From contig CAMCXK010000005.1 of assembly GCA_945883435.1 (NCBI GenBank), positions 1-64,000 on the forward strand: DNA of 64,000 bases, given 5' to 3'. Of this stretch, positions 9,172 to 18,446 are shown one piece after another. The stretch's first letter is position 1; each line of letters opens with the position of its first letter. The translations under genes were made by a program, and so were the position numbers. The stretch is from Chthoniobacter flavus. GTDB lineage: Bacteria; Verrucomicrobiota; Verrucomicrobiia; Chthoniobacterales; Terrimicrobiaceae. The notes beneath the pieces were generated by a model that did not search any database, was not told where the DNA came from, and saw only the letters and a program-made list of their open reading frames with translations.

Positions 9172-10059
9172 ATGATGATTAATACTAAAAATATATACAA
9201 TCCTATTCTCAGGCTTCATAACAATCTGAGGGATCCGTCCGTATTTAAACTTCCGGACAGGTATCTACTTTTTTACACCCGCTATGTCATTGGCCACTGG
9301 AATCTGGCCCGCAACTGGCATGTCTCGTGTTGTGAAACCAAAGACTTTGTGACTTTTTCCGGACATCGGGATATCACCGCAGAAAATTTCGCCTCACCGG
9401 GGGATGTTGTTCATTGGCATGGCCGATGGATCATGCCATTTCAATCCTACCCAGTGCGGCCCCAATCGTTGTTTTTCGCGGAATCCGACAACGGCATGGA
9501 CTGGTCGGCTCCCAAAGGATTTCTAGAAAAAGCATTGGACCTCCCTTGGAACACCGACCAGAGGGCGATCGACCCATCGTTTGTCGTCCATGGCCGCGAA
9601 CTCCATTGTTTCTTTGTCGGTTCCGAGGGTTTGGGCACTCCGCAGCGTGCAAACCTGCTTGGACATGCCGTGACCGAAGATCCCACCTTGCAAAACTGGC
9701 GGATTCTCACCCCCGATTCCCCCTTGATGGGCCGCGACAGGGCTCCCGATGGAGTGGAAAATGTCGTTATTTATCGAGCTGGCGGCAAGTGGTTGATGAT
9801 GTTGAGCGAAGGTATGGAGAATCAACATCTGGCGTTGGCAGAGTCGCAGGACTTGATCACTTGGCGGCCTGCGGGAATTGTCGAGATTGCACCCCAACCT
9901 TGGTTTTCCTTTCGTCATGGGGCCCCATTCATCTGGCAAGAAGAGGACCGCTACTACATGGTTCTTATGGGGGAGGAAGACGCCTCGCACCGATCCTCCC
10001 TCGGTTTTCTGACTTCGGCAGATGGCTTCAAGTGGGAGGTTTTGCCCTCTCGAGATTGA
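9172..10059 (+). CDS. Five-bladed beta-propeller glycosidase (GH43/GH32/GH130-like)
   Basis: The protein is 295 residues, almost exactly a single five-bladed propeller without accessory domain. The segment LRDPSVFKLPDRYLLFYT near residue 19 is the typical first blade (R-D-P motif, then Y-L-F-Y). Later blades repeat the pattern of an aromatic W-x-S/P ending and Y-M-V-L strands, as in YYMVLMGEE. Acidic residues in R-D-P and in DGVENVVIY are candidates for catalysis. Families GH32, GH43, GH62 and GH130 share this fold, and the sequence alone does not decide between fructosidase, arabinanase/xylosidase and phosphorylase activities. No signal peptide is present, so it is probably cytoplasmic and may act with the preceding GH2 enzyme on the same imported glycan. 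A second ATG directly follows the first, and neither has a ribosome site. Confidence 0.68.
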   Translation: MMINTKNIYNPILRLHNNLRDPSVFKLPDRYLLFYTRYVIGHWNLARNWHVSCCETKDFVTFSGHRDITAENFASPGDVVHWHGRWIMPFQSYPVRPQSLFFAESDNGMDWSAPKGFLEKALDLPWNTDQRAIDPSFVVHGRELHCFFVGSEGLGTPQRANLLGHAVTEDPTLQNWRILTPDSPLMGRDRAPDGVENVVIYRAGGKWLMMLSEGMENQHLALAESQDLITWRPAGIVEIAPQPWFSFRHGAPFIWQEEDRYYMVLMGEEDASHRSSLGFLTSADGFKWEVLPSRD

Positions 10060-10363
10060 GGACCCTGGAACCCCCGCCGCTCAATAATCCTGAATTATCC
10101 TTTTGGTGAGATGTTCATGATTCAGAGTGAGCCAAAGATGACTTCCCGAATACAAGCGATGGACATGAAGTATCCTGCGGCAACTCGTCTGTCATCATCC
10201 GTGCCCGTGGTTGGAATCGATCCCCGTTCTTAGGGCTTTGGCGCGAGCTGGAAAATCGAGATGCAACTTAGGAAACCCGATCTCGGGACTGATGTTCTGT
10301 TTGATTCCAGCGAGGCGTTTTCGCTATTTGGAATTCGCGACTTGCGAACCTTGAAGTCATGAA
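10060..10363. other. Intergenic stretch without recognisable gene
   Basis: About 304 bases lie between the convergent ends of the propeller glycosidase and the first giant LEPR protein. I see no ORF with recognisable content in either direction, no RNA gene and no strong hairpin with a T-run. The best inverted repeat is weak (GCGA ... TCGC near 10310-10326). It probably holds terminators that cannot be defined by eye. Confidence 0.5.
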
Positions 10364-13300
10364 TCAGAGGTCAAACAGGCGCTCGGGAGCGGACCCGGAA
10401 TAGGCGTAGGTCAGCACCGCGCCGTCCACCAGAGATCCCCCGCCGAGATACGGGCTGGCGACTCCTTGAATCGCACCCGAGTAATTCGGCCCCGAGTAGT
10501 AAGCCCGGTTGTTGACGTGAACGATCGGGACATCATTGGCATCGGTGGCCTTGAAAACGCCGATCTTGCCTCCCGCCGGGACGGAAACTCCGGAGACCGA
10601 AGTGATCGCGGCGATGCGATCCACGGAGCCGGCGACCATGGAAAGGATGTTGCGGGCTTCAAATCCCGTAATGGAACCAGCCACGCCGGCCGAAGCCGGT
10701 TCGCCGCCACGCACCAGACCGCTGGCCCCGGCAAGAACGCCCACATTTCCAGTTGCAGGAGAGAGCGCCGTGACAGCCCCGGTTCGAATGTCGGAGGTAA
10801 AGACGGCCATGGGGCTGCCGAAGGGCACGTAGGATCGAATCGGTGTCGCCGCGGCAATGATGCCCGCGTCCCCGGCGAGTTTGATCGCTTTCAAGGACCC
10901 GCCCGCGCCGGCACCGGTGGCGGCATCGGAAGTTAGTCCGTAATTCAGCGTGTTTCCGCCGTTGCCGGCAATGAGATCCGTGCTGACTTGAATGCTGTTC
11001 GGCTGGGTGAGCGAGGAAATCCCTCCCCCGGCACCGCCACGGCCATTGGAAGATCCCATCGCCCAGATTTGCTGGAAGAGGGACCAAACCAGTGGATCTG
11101 CTCCGGGTGGTGGAGGATTTTCCTTTTGAATCTGGGAAGCGGATACAGCCGAAGCATGGCCCCCGTCTCCGGCAATCGCGACGACACGGCCATTGTCGAG
11201 AGCCGAGGCGTTCAGCGTGACACTTGAGATTTGACCACCACCACCACCGGCGAGAAAGCCATTGCCTCCGGCACCAGCCGCAAAGACGAGCGAACCGGTG
11301 TCTGCGACAAACACGCTCTGGGACAAGGCTCCACCCGCACCGCCTTTGGCGGCTGCGGAAAGACCACCATCTCCCGCAAGAACGGGGATCAACTCGCTGG
11401 AGGCGGTGATTTCAGATCCACTCACATGACCTCCGCGACCACCGTCGCCGAGAACTCCGTCGCCACCGTCTCCTGTGGTGACAGTCGCGGTAAAGGGAGT
11501 TCCAATTCCGGTCACACGGTTGACAAATCCCGAAATGGAGCCTCCATGCCCGCCCGTGAGGCCCGACCCGCCAGAGCCCGTGGAAAGAGCCACCTGGCCA
11601 ATGAGCACATTGTAATCGGCCGTTGGACCGGAATTCGAGATATCGCCACCGTGTCCAGCCGCGCCGGCGCTGGAACCGCCTCCGAATCCCGTGGCAAACG
11701 ACAATGAGGCCGGACCAATCCAGCCGCCATTGACGGTGCCAGCCTGGTTTTTGAAGTTGCCGATAAAGCCGCCCGAGCCGCCTGCCAACGTGCCGAATCC
11801 GCCCGACCCGGTGACAATGTCAAGGCCATTGACTTTGACGTCGGGGATTTTTACGTCCCCTTTGCCAAGGACAAATCCTCCGTTTCCGCCACGGGCTCCG
11901 AATCCGCCATCCCCGGTCACGAGCGTGAGGTTTGAAAGCTCGGTTTTGGTATTCACTCCCTCGAAGAAGATTCCCGAAATCGAACCTCCGGCCCCTCCGC
12001 TGCCAAGCAAGCCGGAACCACCGTTTTGAGTCGTGAGAGTGCGGGTCACACCTTCGGTGAAAATGCCAAACAAGCCCCCGGCGCGGCCTCCGGAGAGAAA
12101 TCCTCCGCCTCCGGATCCGGAAAGAAAAGTCGTCGAATTGAAGCCGGCGACCTCCAGCGCTCCCGTCATGATGCCTTCGGAATTTTTGGTGGCCACTCCT
12201 TGGCCGAGATTGCCCCCATGGCCACCGTTTCCGAGGTAGGAGAACCCGCCATCTCCAGCCACCAGTATCAGATCGCTGGAAATCAACTCATAGCCGTAAA
12301 GGTTCCAAGGAAGCCCATTGGCTGGTGCGGTCAAACCGGAAAATCCACCCTCAAACGGCCCGGAGAGGGCGTATCGGGAATTCTCCGCGCCGGAGGTGGC
12401 ATAGCCCGTGAAAGAAACCGGCGAAGACAGCGCCCCATCACTGGCGTCCGTGGGACCGTATTGATCGAACCCGACAACATCAAACTGGCGGATAATCGGG
12501 TCATTTTTCTCTCCCACTTGAGCGGCAAAAGCCACCTGGCCACCAGCAATTTCAAAGGCTCTGGAAACTTTGTTGACTTCAAATACCCCGGCCACAACCA
12601 AGGGAATTTGCGGCGTTCCAGCCGCAGCCTTGGGAGCGGTCACCGCGATACCATAATAGGTGGTCGGCGACGGATCCGCCACGGGACTGGCCGCACGCGC
12701 ATCGGTCAAGACAACTTGAGCGACCGTTCCATCTCCGTTGCTACCATCCAAGACGGAGGCCACGGTGAAATCGCCATACTGTCCAAAAACGACAGGGTCG
12801 AAAAATCCATCACCGTTTGCATCGGCGATGGCGAAGTCGTAAGCGGAGATGTTTTCCGCCTTTTCGTAAAAAAGCTTGTTGATTTTAACCCCACCCACAT
12901 CGACCTCGGCCACCTTGCGGGGATTGAATTTGATACCTGCAATGGTCGAGAGATTCTGCAGGCTTCCGTTCGGGAAGGCGATCGAAGGATCAAAGGAAAA
13001 CGTCTGGAAGGTGGATGGAGTGTCGCCATCAGGTCTCGTAAGAACGGCCAGAATATCGGAGCGGTTGTCTCCGGATTCGATCGCCGTGGCTTTCAAGGTC
13101 AAGGCCACCTCCTGCCCTTTGAAAGAGGCGGCAAGAGCAATGGGAAACTTGGTGGGAACGGAGCCCGAGCCAAGGCCGAAGTCCGCCGCGAAAAAGCCAT
13201 CGGGAATGCCAGCGGAGTCTGTCAACCCGGATAGGACAACCAAAGAGGCGGGATAGGGGTCGGAGCTGATTTGAGGCTCGGCAACGTTGATCAACGCCAA

Positions 13301-14983
13301 GTCCACAATTCCGTCGTCATTGAAATCTCCACTGGTCAAGTTGGTGTTGACTCCACTGTCTCCGAAGGGCGTCGGACTGTAACGTGGGATATCGAATCCC
13401 AGCCAGTCACCGGCTCCATCGAAGCCCCGGTTCAAGAAGCTTTTGACTCCACCGAAGGTGGATCCCTGGCTGGATGCCGTTGCGATGTCGGGAAGTCCGT
13501 CACCGTTGAAATCCGCCACCGCCAGAGGAGACATGCGGACAGCGTCCTCCGCATAGAGAGACGGCTCGAGAATCATGAACCCTTGACGGAATCCACCCGC
13601 TCCGTTGCCGAAGGCCACCGCCATTTGTTGGGTCGTCTGGGTCAAAAACACCGCATCGCTGTTGCCATCGGCATCGAAGTCGAACGACCGGAAACTGCCC
13701 AAGTCGCCGGCTTCGCGGGTGGTTGTCAGGAAGGCGGACGGCGCGGGTTCGCCCACACTGAAAAGTTGGAATTTTGCGGCGTCCAGACTCGTGCCCGCGC
13801 CGGCATTCGCGAGCCCATCGCCCCCGCGGCCCAATCCGACGCGCACATCACCATAGATTTCGATCGGGGCATTCGGCTTGAAGAGACCCGCTTGGCCGGC
13901 ATTTCCCAGAAGCCCCTGCCCGCCATCCCCGGTAAAGAGGCTCACCACGCTGTTCGGGGAAGCGGTGACCCCGAAATTGATGATCGATCCCCCATTGCCA
14001 CCGGACACACCATCACCGCCATCGCCCGCGATCGCACGGAATCCTCCCACATCGCCGTTGAGGTAAACATCACGAATGTCCCCGCCTTTGGCTCCGAAGC
14101 CTCCGTCGCCGGTTTGAATGCCGCCGATGAAGAAAACAGCGGGCTCGAATTCCGTTGAGGAATAAATGCCGGAACCGGCCTTGATGCCGATCAAGTCGCC
14201 GCCAGCCTGTCCGGCCGCCGGAATGAAGGCGGCCAGGTCGCCCCGGAGACTCTGACCGGGGCCGGCGCCGACGAGTGGCGAAGTGCCAAAGCTGAAGGCT
14301 TGGCCACTGACTGCGGTGCCGGTGAAAAAATGTCCCAACGAAGGCGTGGGCGTGAGACCGCCATACCAGCGGTTGGCCAAAATGTATTTTTCCTGCTGGG
14401 CCGAAAAACCCGCCGTGTCGATCAAGAGACCATTCCCGCCGAATCCCAAACCTCCCCCGGCGAAGACATTTCCATAAATCGAGTAATTCGAGAGGGCGAG
14501 ACGGTTCAACGGAGTATTGCCCTCCACGGACGCGTTAAGATCCGCAGCCACCACCGATCGCAAAGTGATCGATTCAATACGGGAATTGAGAACAATTTTC
14601 CCGTCACGGCCATTGGACGAATCCCCGTCGGAATCGGTGAGAAGTCCACCCGGGAGGAGATTGGTCACGATATCGCCGTGGATATCGACAAACGAAGTCA
14701 ATCGCAGTCCGTCACCCGCTGAAACGCCCGTGATTTCGTCGTGATCCACCGAGCCGTTGCCGTTGAGGTCGGTTGTGAACACCAGCGCTTGTCCTTTTTC
14801 AACGTAAAGGTAGTAGCTGCCCGCAAAGGGACCGGAACTGCCCAATCCTTGGCCGGGGCCGAGGAGAATGCTGGAGCCCGCCACCGCAGCGGAGATGGCG
14901 GATTCATTCAACCCGGCCGGCGCGATGCGAGGCTCAAGAGTTTCGAGAATGGGGGAACCAATCGGAGAGGCAGGGGTTTTCAT
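10364..14983 (-). CDS. Giant glycine-rich secreted protein, LEPR-type N-terminus, FG-GAP repeats
   Basis: A 1539-residue protein with no enzyme motif. In order: a LEPR-type N-terminal motif (LETLEPRIAPAG, residues 14-24); a strand-rich stretch with YLYVEKGQALVF; a canonical EF-hand calcium loop at residues 72-83 (D-x-N-x-N-G-x-V-x-x-x-E); a first block of Gly-rich repeats; four FG-GAP/VCBS-type units at roughly residues 425-790 (for example VADFNGDGLPDIA and SGDFNDDGIVDLA); then a long second block of Gly-rich repeats of about 40-60 residues (GDGG-G--GG-GG followed by two hydrophobic strands), probably a beta-solenoid. LEPR-type motifs occur at the N-terminus of very large exported proteins of PVC bacteria. 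There is no C-terminal transmembrane segment, PEP-CTERM or autotransporter barrel. It starts immediately after the stop of its upstream paralogue, so translation is likely coupled. Probable role: surface or matrix protein (inference). Confidence 0.78.
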   Translation of the reverse strand: MKTPASPIGSPILETLEPRIAPAGLNESAISAAVAGSSILLGPGQGLGSSGPFAGSYYLYVEKGQALVFTTDLNGNGSVDHDEITGVSAGDGLRLTSFVDIHGDIVTNLLPGGLLTDSDGDSSNGRDGKIVLNSRIESITLRSVVAADLNASVEGNTPLNRLALSNYSIYGNVFAGGGLGFGGNGLLIDTAGFSAQQEKYILANRWYGGLTPTPSLGHFFTGTAVSGQAFSFGTSPLVGAGPGQSLRGDLAAFIPAAGQAGGDLIGIKAGSGIYSSTEFEPAVFFIGGIQTGDGGFGAKGGDIRDVYLNGDVGGFRAIAGDGGDGVSGGNGGSIINFGVTASPNSVVSLFTGDGGQGLLGNAGQAGLFKPNAPIEIYGDVRVGLGRGGDGLANAGAGTSLDAAKFQLFSVGEPAPSAFLTTTREAGDLGSFRSFDFDADGNSDAVFLTQTTQQMAVAFGNGAGGFRQGFMILEPSLYAEDAVRMSPLAVADFNGDGLPDIATASSQGSTFGGVKSFLNRGFDGAGDWLGFDIPRYSPTPFGDSGVNTNLTSGDFNDDGIVDLALINVAEPQISSDPYPASLVVLSGLTDSAGIPDGFFAADFGLGSGSVPTKFPIALAASFKGQEVALTLKATAIESGDNRSDILAVLTRPDGDTPSTFQTFSFDPSIAFPNGSLQNLSTIAGIKFNPRKVAEVDVGGVKINKLFYEKAENISAYDFAIADANGDGFFDPVVFGQYGDFTVASVLDGSNGDGTVAQVVLTDARAASPVADPSPTTYYGIAVTAPKAAAGTPQIPLVVAGVFEVNKVSRAFEIAGGQVAFAAQVGEKNDPIIRQFDVVGFDQYGPTDASDGALSSPVSFTGYATSGAENSRYALSGPFEGGFSGLTAPANGLPWNLYGYELISSDLILVAGDGGFSYLGNGGHGGNLGQGVATKNSEGIMTGALEVAGFNSTTFLSGSGGGGFLSGGRAGGLFGIFTEGVTRTLTTQNGGSGLLGSGGAGGSISGIFFEGVNTKTELSNLTLVTGDGGFGARGGNGGFVLGKGDVKIPDVKVNGLDIVTGSGGFGTLAGGSGGFIGNFKNQAGTVNGGWIGPASLSFATGFGGGSSAGAAGHGGDISNSGPTADYNVLIGQVALSTGSGGSGLTGGHGGSISGFVNRVTGIGTPFTATVTTGDGGDGVLGDGGRGGHVSGSEITASSELIPVLAGDGGLSAAAKGGAGGALSQSVFVADTGSLVFAAGAGGNGFLAGGGGGQISSVTLNASALDNGRVVAIAGDGGHASAVSASQIQKENPPPPGADPLVWSLFQQIWAMGSSNGRGGAGGGISSLTQPNSIQVSTDLIAGNGGNTLNYGLTSDAATGAGAGGSLKAIKLAGDAGIIAAATPIRSYVPFGSPMAVFTSDIRTGAVTALSPATGNVGVLAGASGLVRGGEPASAGVAGSITGFEARNILSMVAGSVDRIAAITSVSGVSVPAGGKIGVFKATDANDVPIVHVNNRAYYSGPNYSGAIQGVASPYLGGGSLVDGAVLTYAYSGSAPERLFDL

Positions 14984-17900
14984 TCAAGAGTCAAAGGTGT
15001 TGCGTTCGTCGATCAAGGCATAGCCGGTTCCGGAGACAGAACCGGGCACAGCCGTCAGAAATGCTTCGGGCCGGAAGTTTTTGTTGGCACCCAATGTCAA
15101 GGCGGCCACAAAGCCGTCCAATGGCCGGGTGGTTCCGAGCGTCCACGGGAAGGGATTCGAGGCGATGGGAGTTGAAACTCCTGCGACATCGATCTGAAAA
15201 ACATTCGCTCCGGGAGCCGCAGGATTACCAGCCACTCCGCCGACAAGATTGGCGGAGGAGAAATTCAGAAACGCCCCGAAATCCGGACTGAGTGGATCGA
15301 TATCGGCAATTGCCGGAGTGAGTCCACGCAGGAAAACTCGATCCACGAGGTGGGCCAAGCCAAAATCCGCAGGGGAAGCCGTGGTAGGGCGTCCAGCCAC
15401 GATCGCGGAAATGGCGGCCGCCGTGATTTGCGTCACGCTGCCCGCTTGGCCGTTTAGTTTGGCATCTCCCCCGGTGCCCCCGAGACCGGCGAAAAGACCG
15501 CCCATTCCATCCGAGCCAAAAGCCGCTCCCGAACGTGTGCCGATGTCTCCGAAGGTATTGATTTCCGTCAGCGACCCTCCCCGTCCTGCTTTGGCGGGGG
15601 AATCTCCGCCATTCCCTGCAGCAAGAAATTGAAGGACAACACCCGGTGCGGTTGCGACTTTGGAAATGCTTCCTCCATCTCCGGCCGTTCCTTTCGAACC
15701 GGGCAAGAGGGATCCCCCGTGGCCGGCGGTCACTTCGACCCGGCCATCACCACCGTAGATGCTCAAACCCGAGACAGCCCCCCCGGGAGCCGCTTTGGAT
15801 CCGGCAACCCCGCCATTTCCATCGCCGGCAGAAAGACGAGTGAACAAGCCGTCCCCGGCTTGGCCGGCAAGATTAAGGAGGCTTCCTCCCGCACCAGCAC
15901 CTGCGGGGCCGACAGACCCTTGGCCGCCAGCGACCGTCACAGTGCCAGCGGGAGCGGTTGCAGGATCGGGTTGGAAATCCGCGTTCATTCCATACCAGGC
16001 CGCATTCGAAATACTGCCGCCGTGCCCACCCGCATGCCCATCCCCAGCTTGAAGGGAAATATCGAGAAATGCGGAAACCGAAACCGTTTTCAAGAACCCG
16101 CCCTGGCCGGGTTTGGATGCTCCCGGAGAAGGCGAAGCCTGCCCCGCGACAAGCGATGCGCTCCCGGTGGATGCTGAAACAGTAGCCCGCTCCACCGCTC
16201 CACCATTCCCAACGCTGGCTCCCGGACCTCCATCCCCCGCAGTCAGAAGAACCGACAAGCCGGGATTCGTGAGGGCAGGAGTGGTTGCGGCAATCAAAGT
16301 CACCGAGGAAACCAAACCGCCGGCACCACCTTTTCCCTGGGGCCCGGTGCCCGCTCCACCGGCTCCAGACGCAGCCTGCAAAATTCCGGAGCCGGTGAGA
16401 TTGGAAACATCAAAAATTTTGACACTGGAGTTTTGAAGCCGTCCTCCAGCACCCGCAACAGGACCATCTCCTCCAGCACCCGCTGCCAACGAGGGAAGAG
16501 TGGCAAATCCGAGATAAGTGATGGCGTTGAGATCCCCACCGGCTCCCCCGGATTTTCCTCCACTGCCACCGGCACCCGCCGTGAAGGAAAGAAGGCCATT
16601 GCCAGCACCGGCGGCGGGTTCAAAAATGGAAACCCGGTCGAGCGAACCTCCCTTGCCCCCCGCTCCGGAAAGCGAAGTTCCGCCCTGGCCTCCCACCACC
16701 TCATTGCCGGGAGTGTCAAAATCCAAATACAAGGCCTCCACGCCGGTGACCTGGCCACCGGTTCCACCTGCACCGGTGGTGGCAGTCCCGCCCTGACCGG
16801 CCCGGATGGACAACAGATCGACCCGATCTCCGGGCTGGTAGGAAAGCTGCACCTTCGCCACCGATCCACCCGCACCGCCGCTGGATCCCGATGATCCACT
16901 GCCGGCTTGAAGAACAACCTGATCGCCCAAAATGGAAAGGCCGGTTAGCGATCCTCCGGGGGCACCGGGACCAGTGGACAAGCCCGCCGACCCGCCGCGC
17001 ACGGCAACCGTGTCGCGCAAGGAAGGGTCCAACGCGTCTGAAGCATTCAAATTCTGAACCATCAAGGAGGAAACACCGCCGCCCGCACCGGCTTTTCCAG
17101 TTGGCAGGGAGGCATTGCCTCCGGCTCCCCCGAGGATTTCAATCTCGTCAATCAGGGCGCTTTGCGGAGCCGCAGAAAAAACCTGAATGCCTGAAACAGT
17201 CCCTCCAGCCCCGCCCGCTGCGGCTCCCTGGCCACCAGCCCCGGCCGCCAAGGAAACGTAGTCGTTGAGAGCCTCAGGGGATTTAATGATTTTTTTTCCC
17301 TCGAGCTGGAATCCAATATCAATGCGGGAGAGACCTCCTCCGGCTCCGCCGGATCCAGTGAGGGAGGCCCCGCCAGCACCAGCCACAATGCGGATATCCC
17401 CATAAACCGGGACCGTGGGATCAGCGTCCCCTGTTCCAGACACTATTATACCGGAAACGGATCCTCCCGGGCCGGCTTTCGCCCCGTCGCCTCCACGGCC
17501 GGCAGCGACCAGAAACCCGTTGCTGTCGGCAAGGACCGAGAGGCCCAGAATCGACCCTCCCTTGCCTTGGGATCCCCCCACCCCTGCCACGACCTCATCC
17601 ACTGCGCCCAGCTGAATCGATTGGAGCGATCCCCCGGCTTTTCCCGCCGCTGGCGTGTAGGCCGCCAGCAAACTGGATCCGAATGCGGATCCCGTGCCAC
17701 CCCAGGAATAAGTATAGGTGCCGTCGGAAGACGTGGTGAGCTGTTCTGCCGTTCCCGAGATCGAGATTTTGGCCATCGATCCTCCGGAAACAACCCGCCC
17801 GAGGATGTCTCCTTGCACGTTGAGCGAGACAATCGTTCCATCCGGGATCAAGGATCCGGGAGTCAAAAGACGGGACTTGGCATCGAAATTCACCACCACA

Positions 17901-18358
17901 TCGCCATCGATGGAACCGGCTACTTTGACCGCCGCCCCGCTGGACAGCGAGAGGCCTGTCAACTCCTCCGCCTCGACGCGCCCGTCCCTGTTTCGATCCT
18001 GAAAGAACGCCAGCAGGCTTCCCTTTTCAACGCTCAAATAGCTCTTGTCCGGCTTGGCTTTTTCGTTCCATTCCGGCCACATGAAAACTTTGTCACCAGC
18101 GGACAAGGGGAGTGCGTAGTGATTTGTGCTGCCGGCAAACAAAGATTGGGTTCCGTAGGGATTGGCATCGGCCGCGTTGAAAAAATCCCCCTCCAGATAC
18201 GTCGTGTTCGCGGGGTCGGAATCCGTCGGTGCCCCGACCTTGATCAGAACCGCTGGAGCGATGCGTGGCTCGAGGCATTCCAGCAAGGCGTCCGACGCAG
18301 CAGCACGGGAAGTTTGGGAGATGAACATAGTGTCTGACAAAACGTCGGACATCTTCAC
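14984..18358 (-). CDS. Giant glycine-rich secreted protein, LEPR-type N-terminus (paralogue)
   Basis: This 1124-residue protein shares the plan of the protein encoded just downstream, but without FG-GAP repeats. It has the LEPR motif LECLEPRIAPA (residues 27-36), a strand region with YLSVEKGSLLAF matching its partner, a canonical EF-hand loop at 121-132 (D-R-N-R-D-G-R-V-E-A-E-E), and then a continuous array of Gly/Ala-rich repeats built on GGAGG cores separated by short strands with valine and isoleucine. Composition is very low in Cys and Trp. The first in-frame start is GTG 18358; an ATG at 18352 and another at 18328 are alternatives, and none has a clear ribosome site. The stop TGA is followed directly by the ATG of the second giant gene. 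The pair probably arose by tandem duplication. Export route and function are unknown. Confidence 0.75.
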   Translation of the reverse strand: MKMSDVLSDTMFISQTSRAAASDALLECLEPRIAPAVLIKVGAPTDSDPANTTYLEGDFFNAADANPYGTQSLFAGSTNHYALPLSAGDKVFMWPEWNEKAKPDKSYLSVEKGSLLAFFQDRNRDGRVEAEELTGLSLSSGAAVKVAGSIDGDVVVNFDAKSRLLTPGSLIPDGTIVSLNVQGDILGRVVSGGSMAKISISGTAEQLTTSSDGTYTYSWGGTGSAFGSSLLAAYTPAAGKAGGSLQSIQLGAVDEVVAGVGGSQGKGGSILGLSVLADSNGFLVAAGRGGDGAKAGPGGSVSGIIVSGTGDADPTVPVYGDIRIVAGAGGASLTGSGGAGGGLSRIDIGFQLEGKKIIKSPEALNDYVSLAAGAGGQGAAAGGAGGTVSGIQVFSAAPQSALIDEIEILGGAGGNASLPTGKAGAGGGVSSLMVQNLNASDALDPSLRDTVAVRGGSAGLSTGPGAPGGSLTGLSILGDQVVLQAGSGSSGSSGGAGGSVAKVQLSYQPGDRVDLLSIRAGQGGTATTGAGGTGGQVTGVEALYLDFDTPGNEVVGGQGGTSLSGAGGKGGSLDRVSIFEPAAGAGNGLLSFTAGAGGSGGKSGGAGGDLNAITYLGFATLPSLAAGAGGDGPVAGAGGRLQNSSVKIFDVSNLTGSGILQAASGAGGAGTGPQGKGGAGGLVSSVTLIAATTPALTNPGLSVLLTAGDGGPGASVGNGGAVERATVSASTGSASLVAGQASPSPGASKPGQGGFLKTVSVSAFLDISLQAGDGHAGGHGGSISNAAWYGMNADFQPDPATAPAGTVTVAGGQGSVGPAGAGAGGSLLNLAGQAGDGLFTRLSAGDGNGGVAGSKAAPGGAVSGLSIYGGDGRVEVTAGHGGSLLPGSKGTAGDGGSISKVATAPGVVLQFLAAGNGGDSPAKAGRGGSLTEINTFGDIGTRSGAAFGSDGMGGLFAGLGGTGGDAKLNGQAGSVTQITAAAISAIVAGRPTTASPADFGLAHLVDRVFLRGLTPAIADIDPLSPDFGAFLNFSSANLVGGVAGNPAAPGANVFQIDVAGVSTPIASNPFPWTLGTTRPLDGFVAALTLGANKNFRPEAFLTAVPGSVSGTGYALIDERNTFDS

Positions 18359-18446
18359 CCAGAGTGGTCTTTTCTCAAGGGAAAATTCCGCCTTTTGAAC
18401 ATGGCGGGGGTTGCCTCCGGGGCACGTGTGGATTTAGATTGGCGCC

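Noticed and set aside
12026-14158. Two long plus-strand ORFs (about 400 and 295 codons) opposite the giant LEPR gene
   Set aside because: They are antisense frames kept open by the biased Gly-rich codons. Their products have no family signature, signal peptide or start context, and the minus frame has motifs.
10364-18358. RTX, collagen or autotransporter identity for the giant proteins
   Set aside because: No G-G-x-G-x-D-x-U nonapeptides, no regular G-x-Y triplets, and no C-terminal beta-barrel or aromatic last residue.
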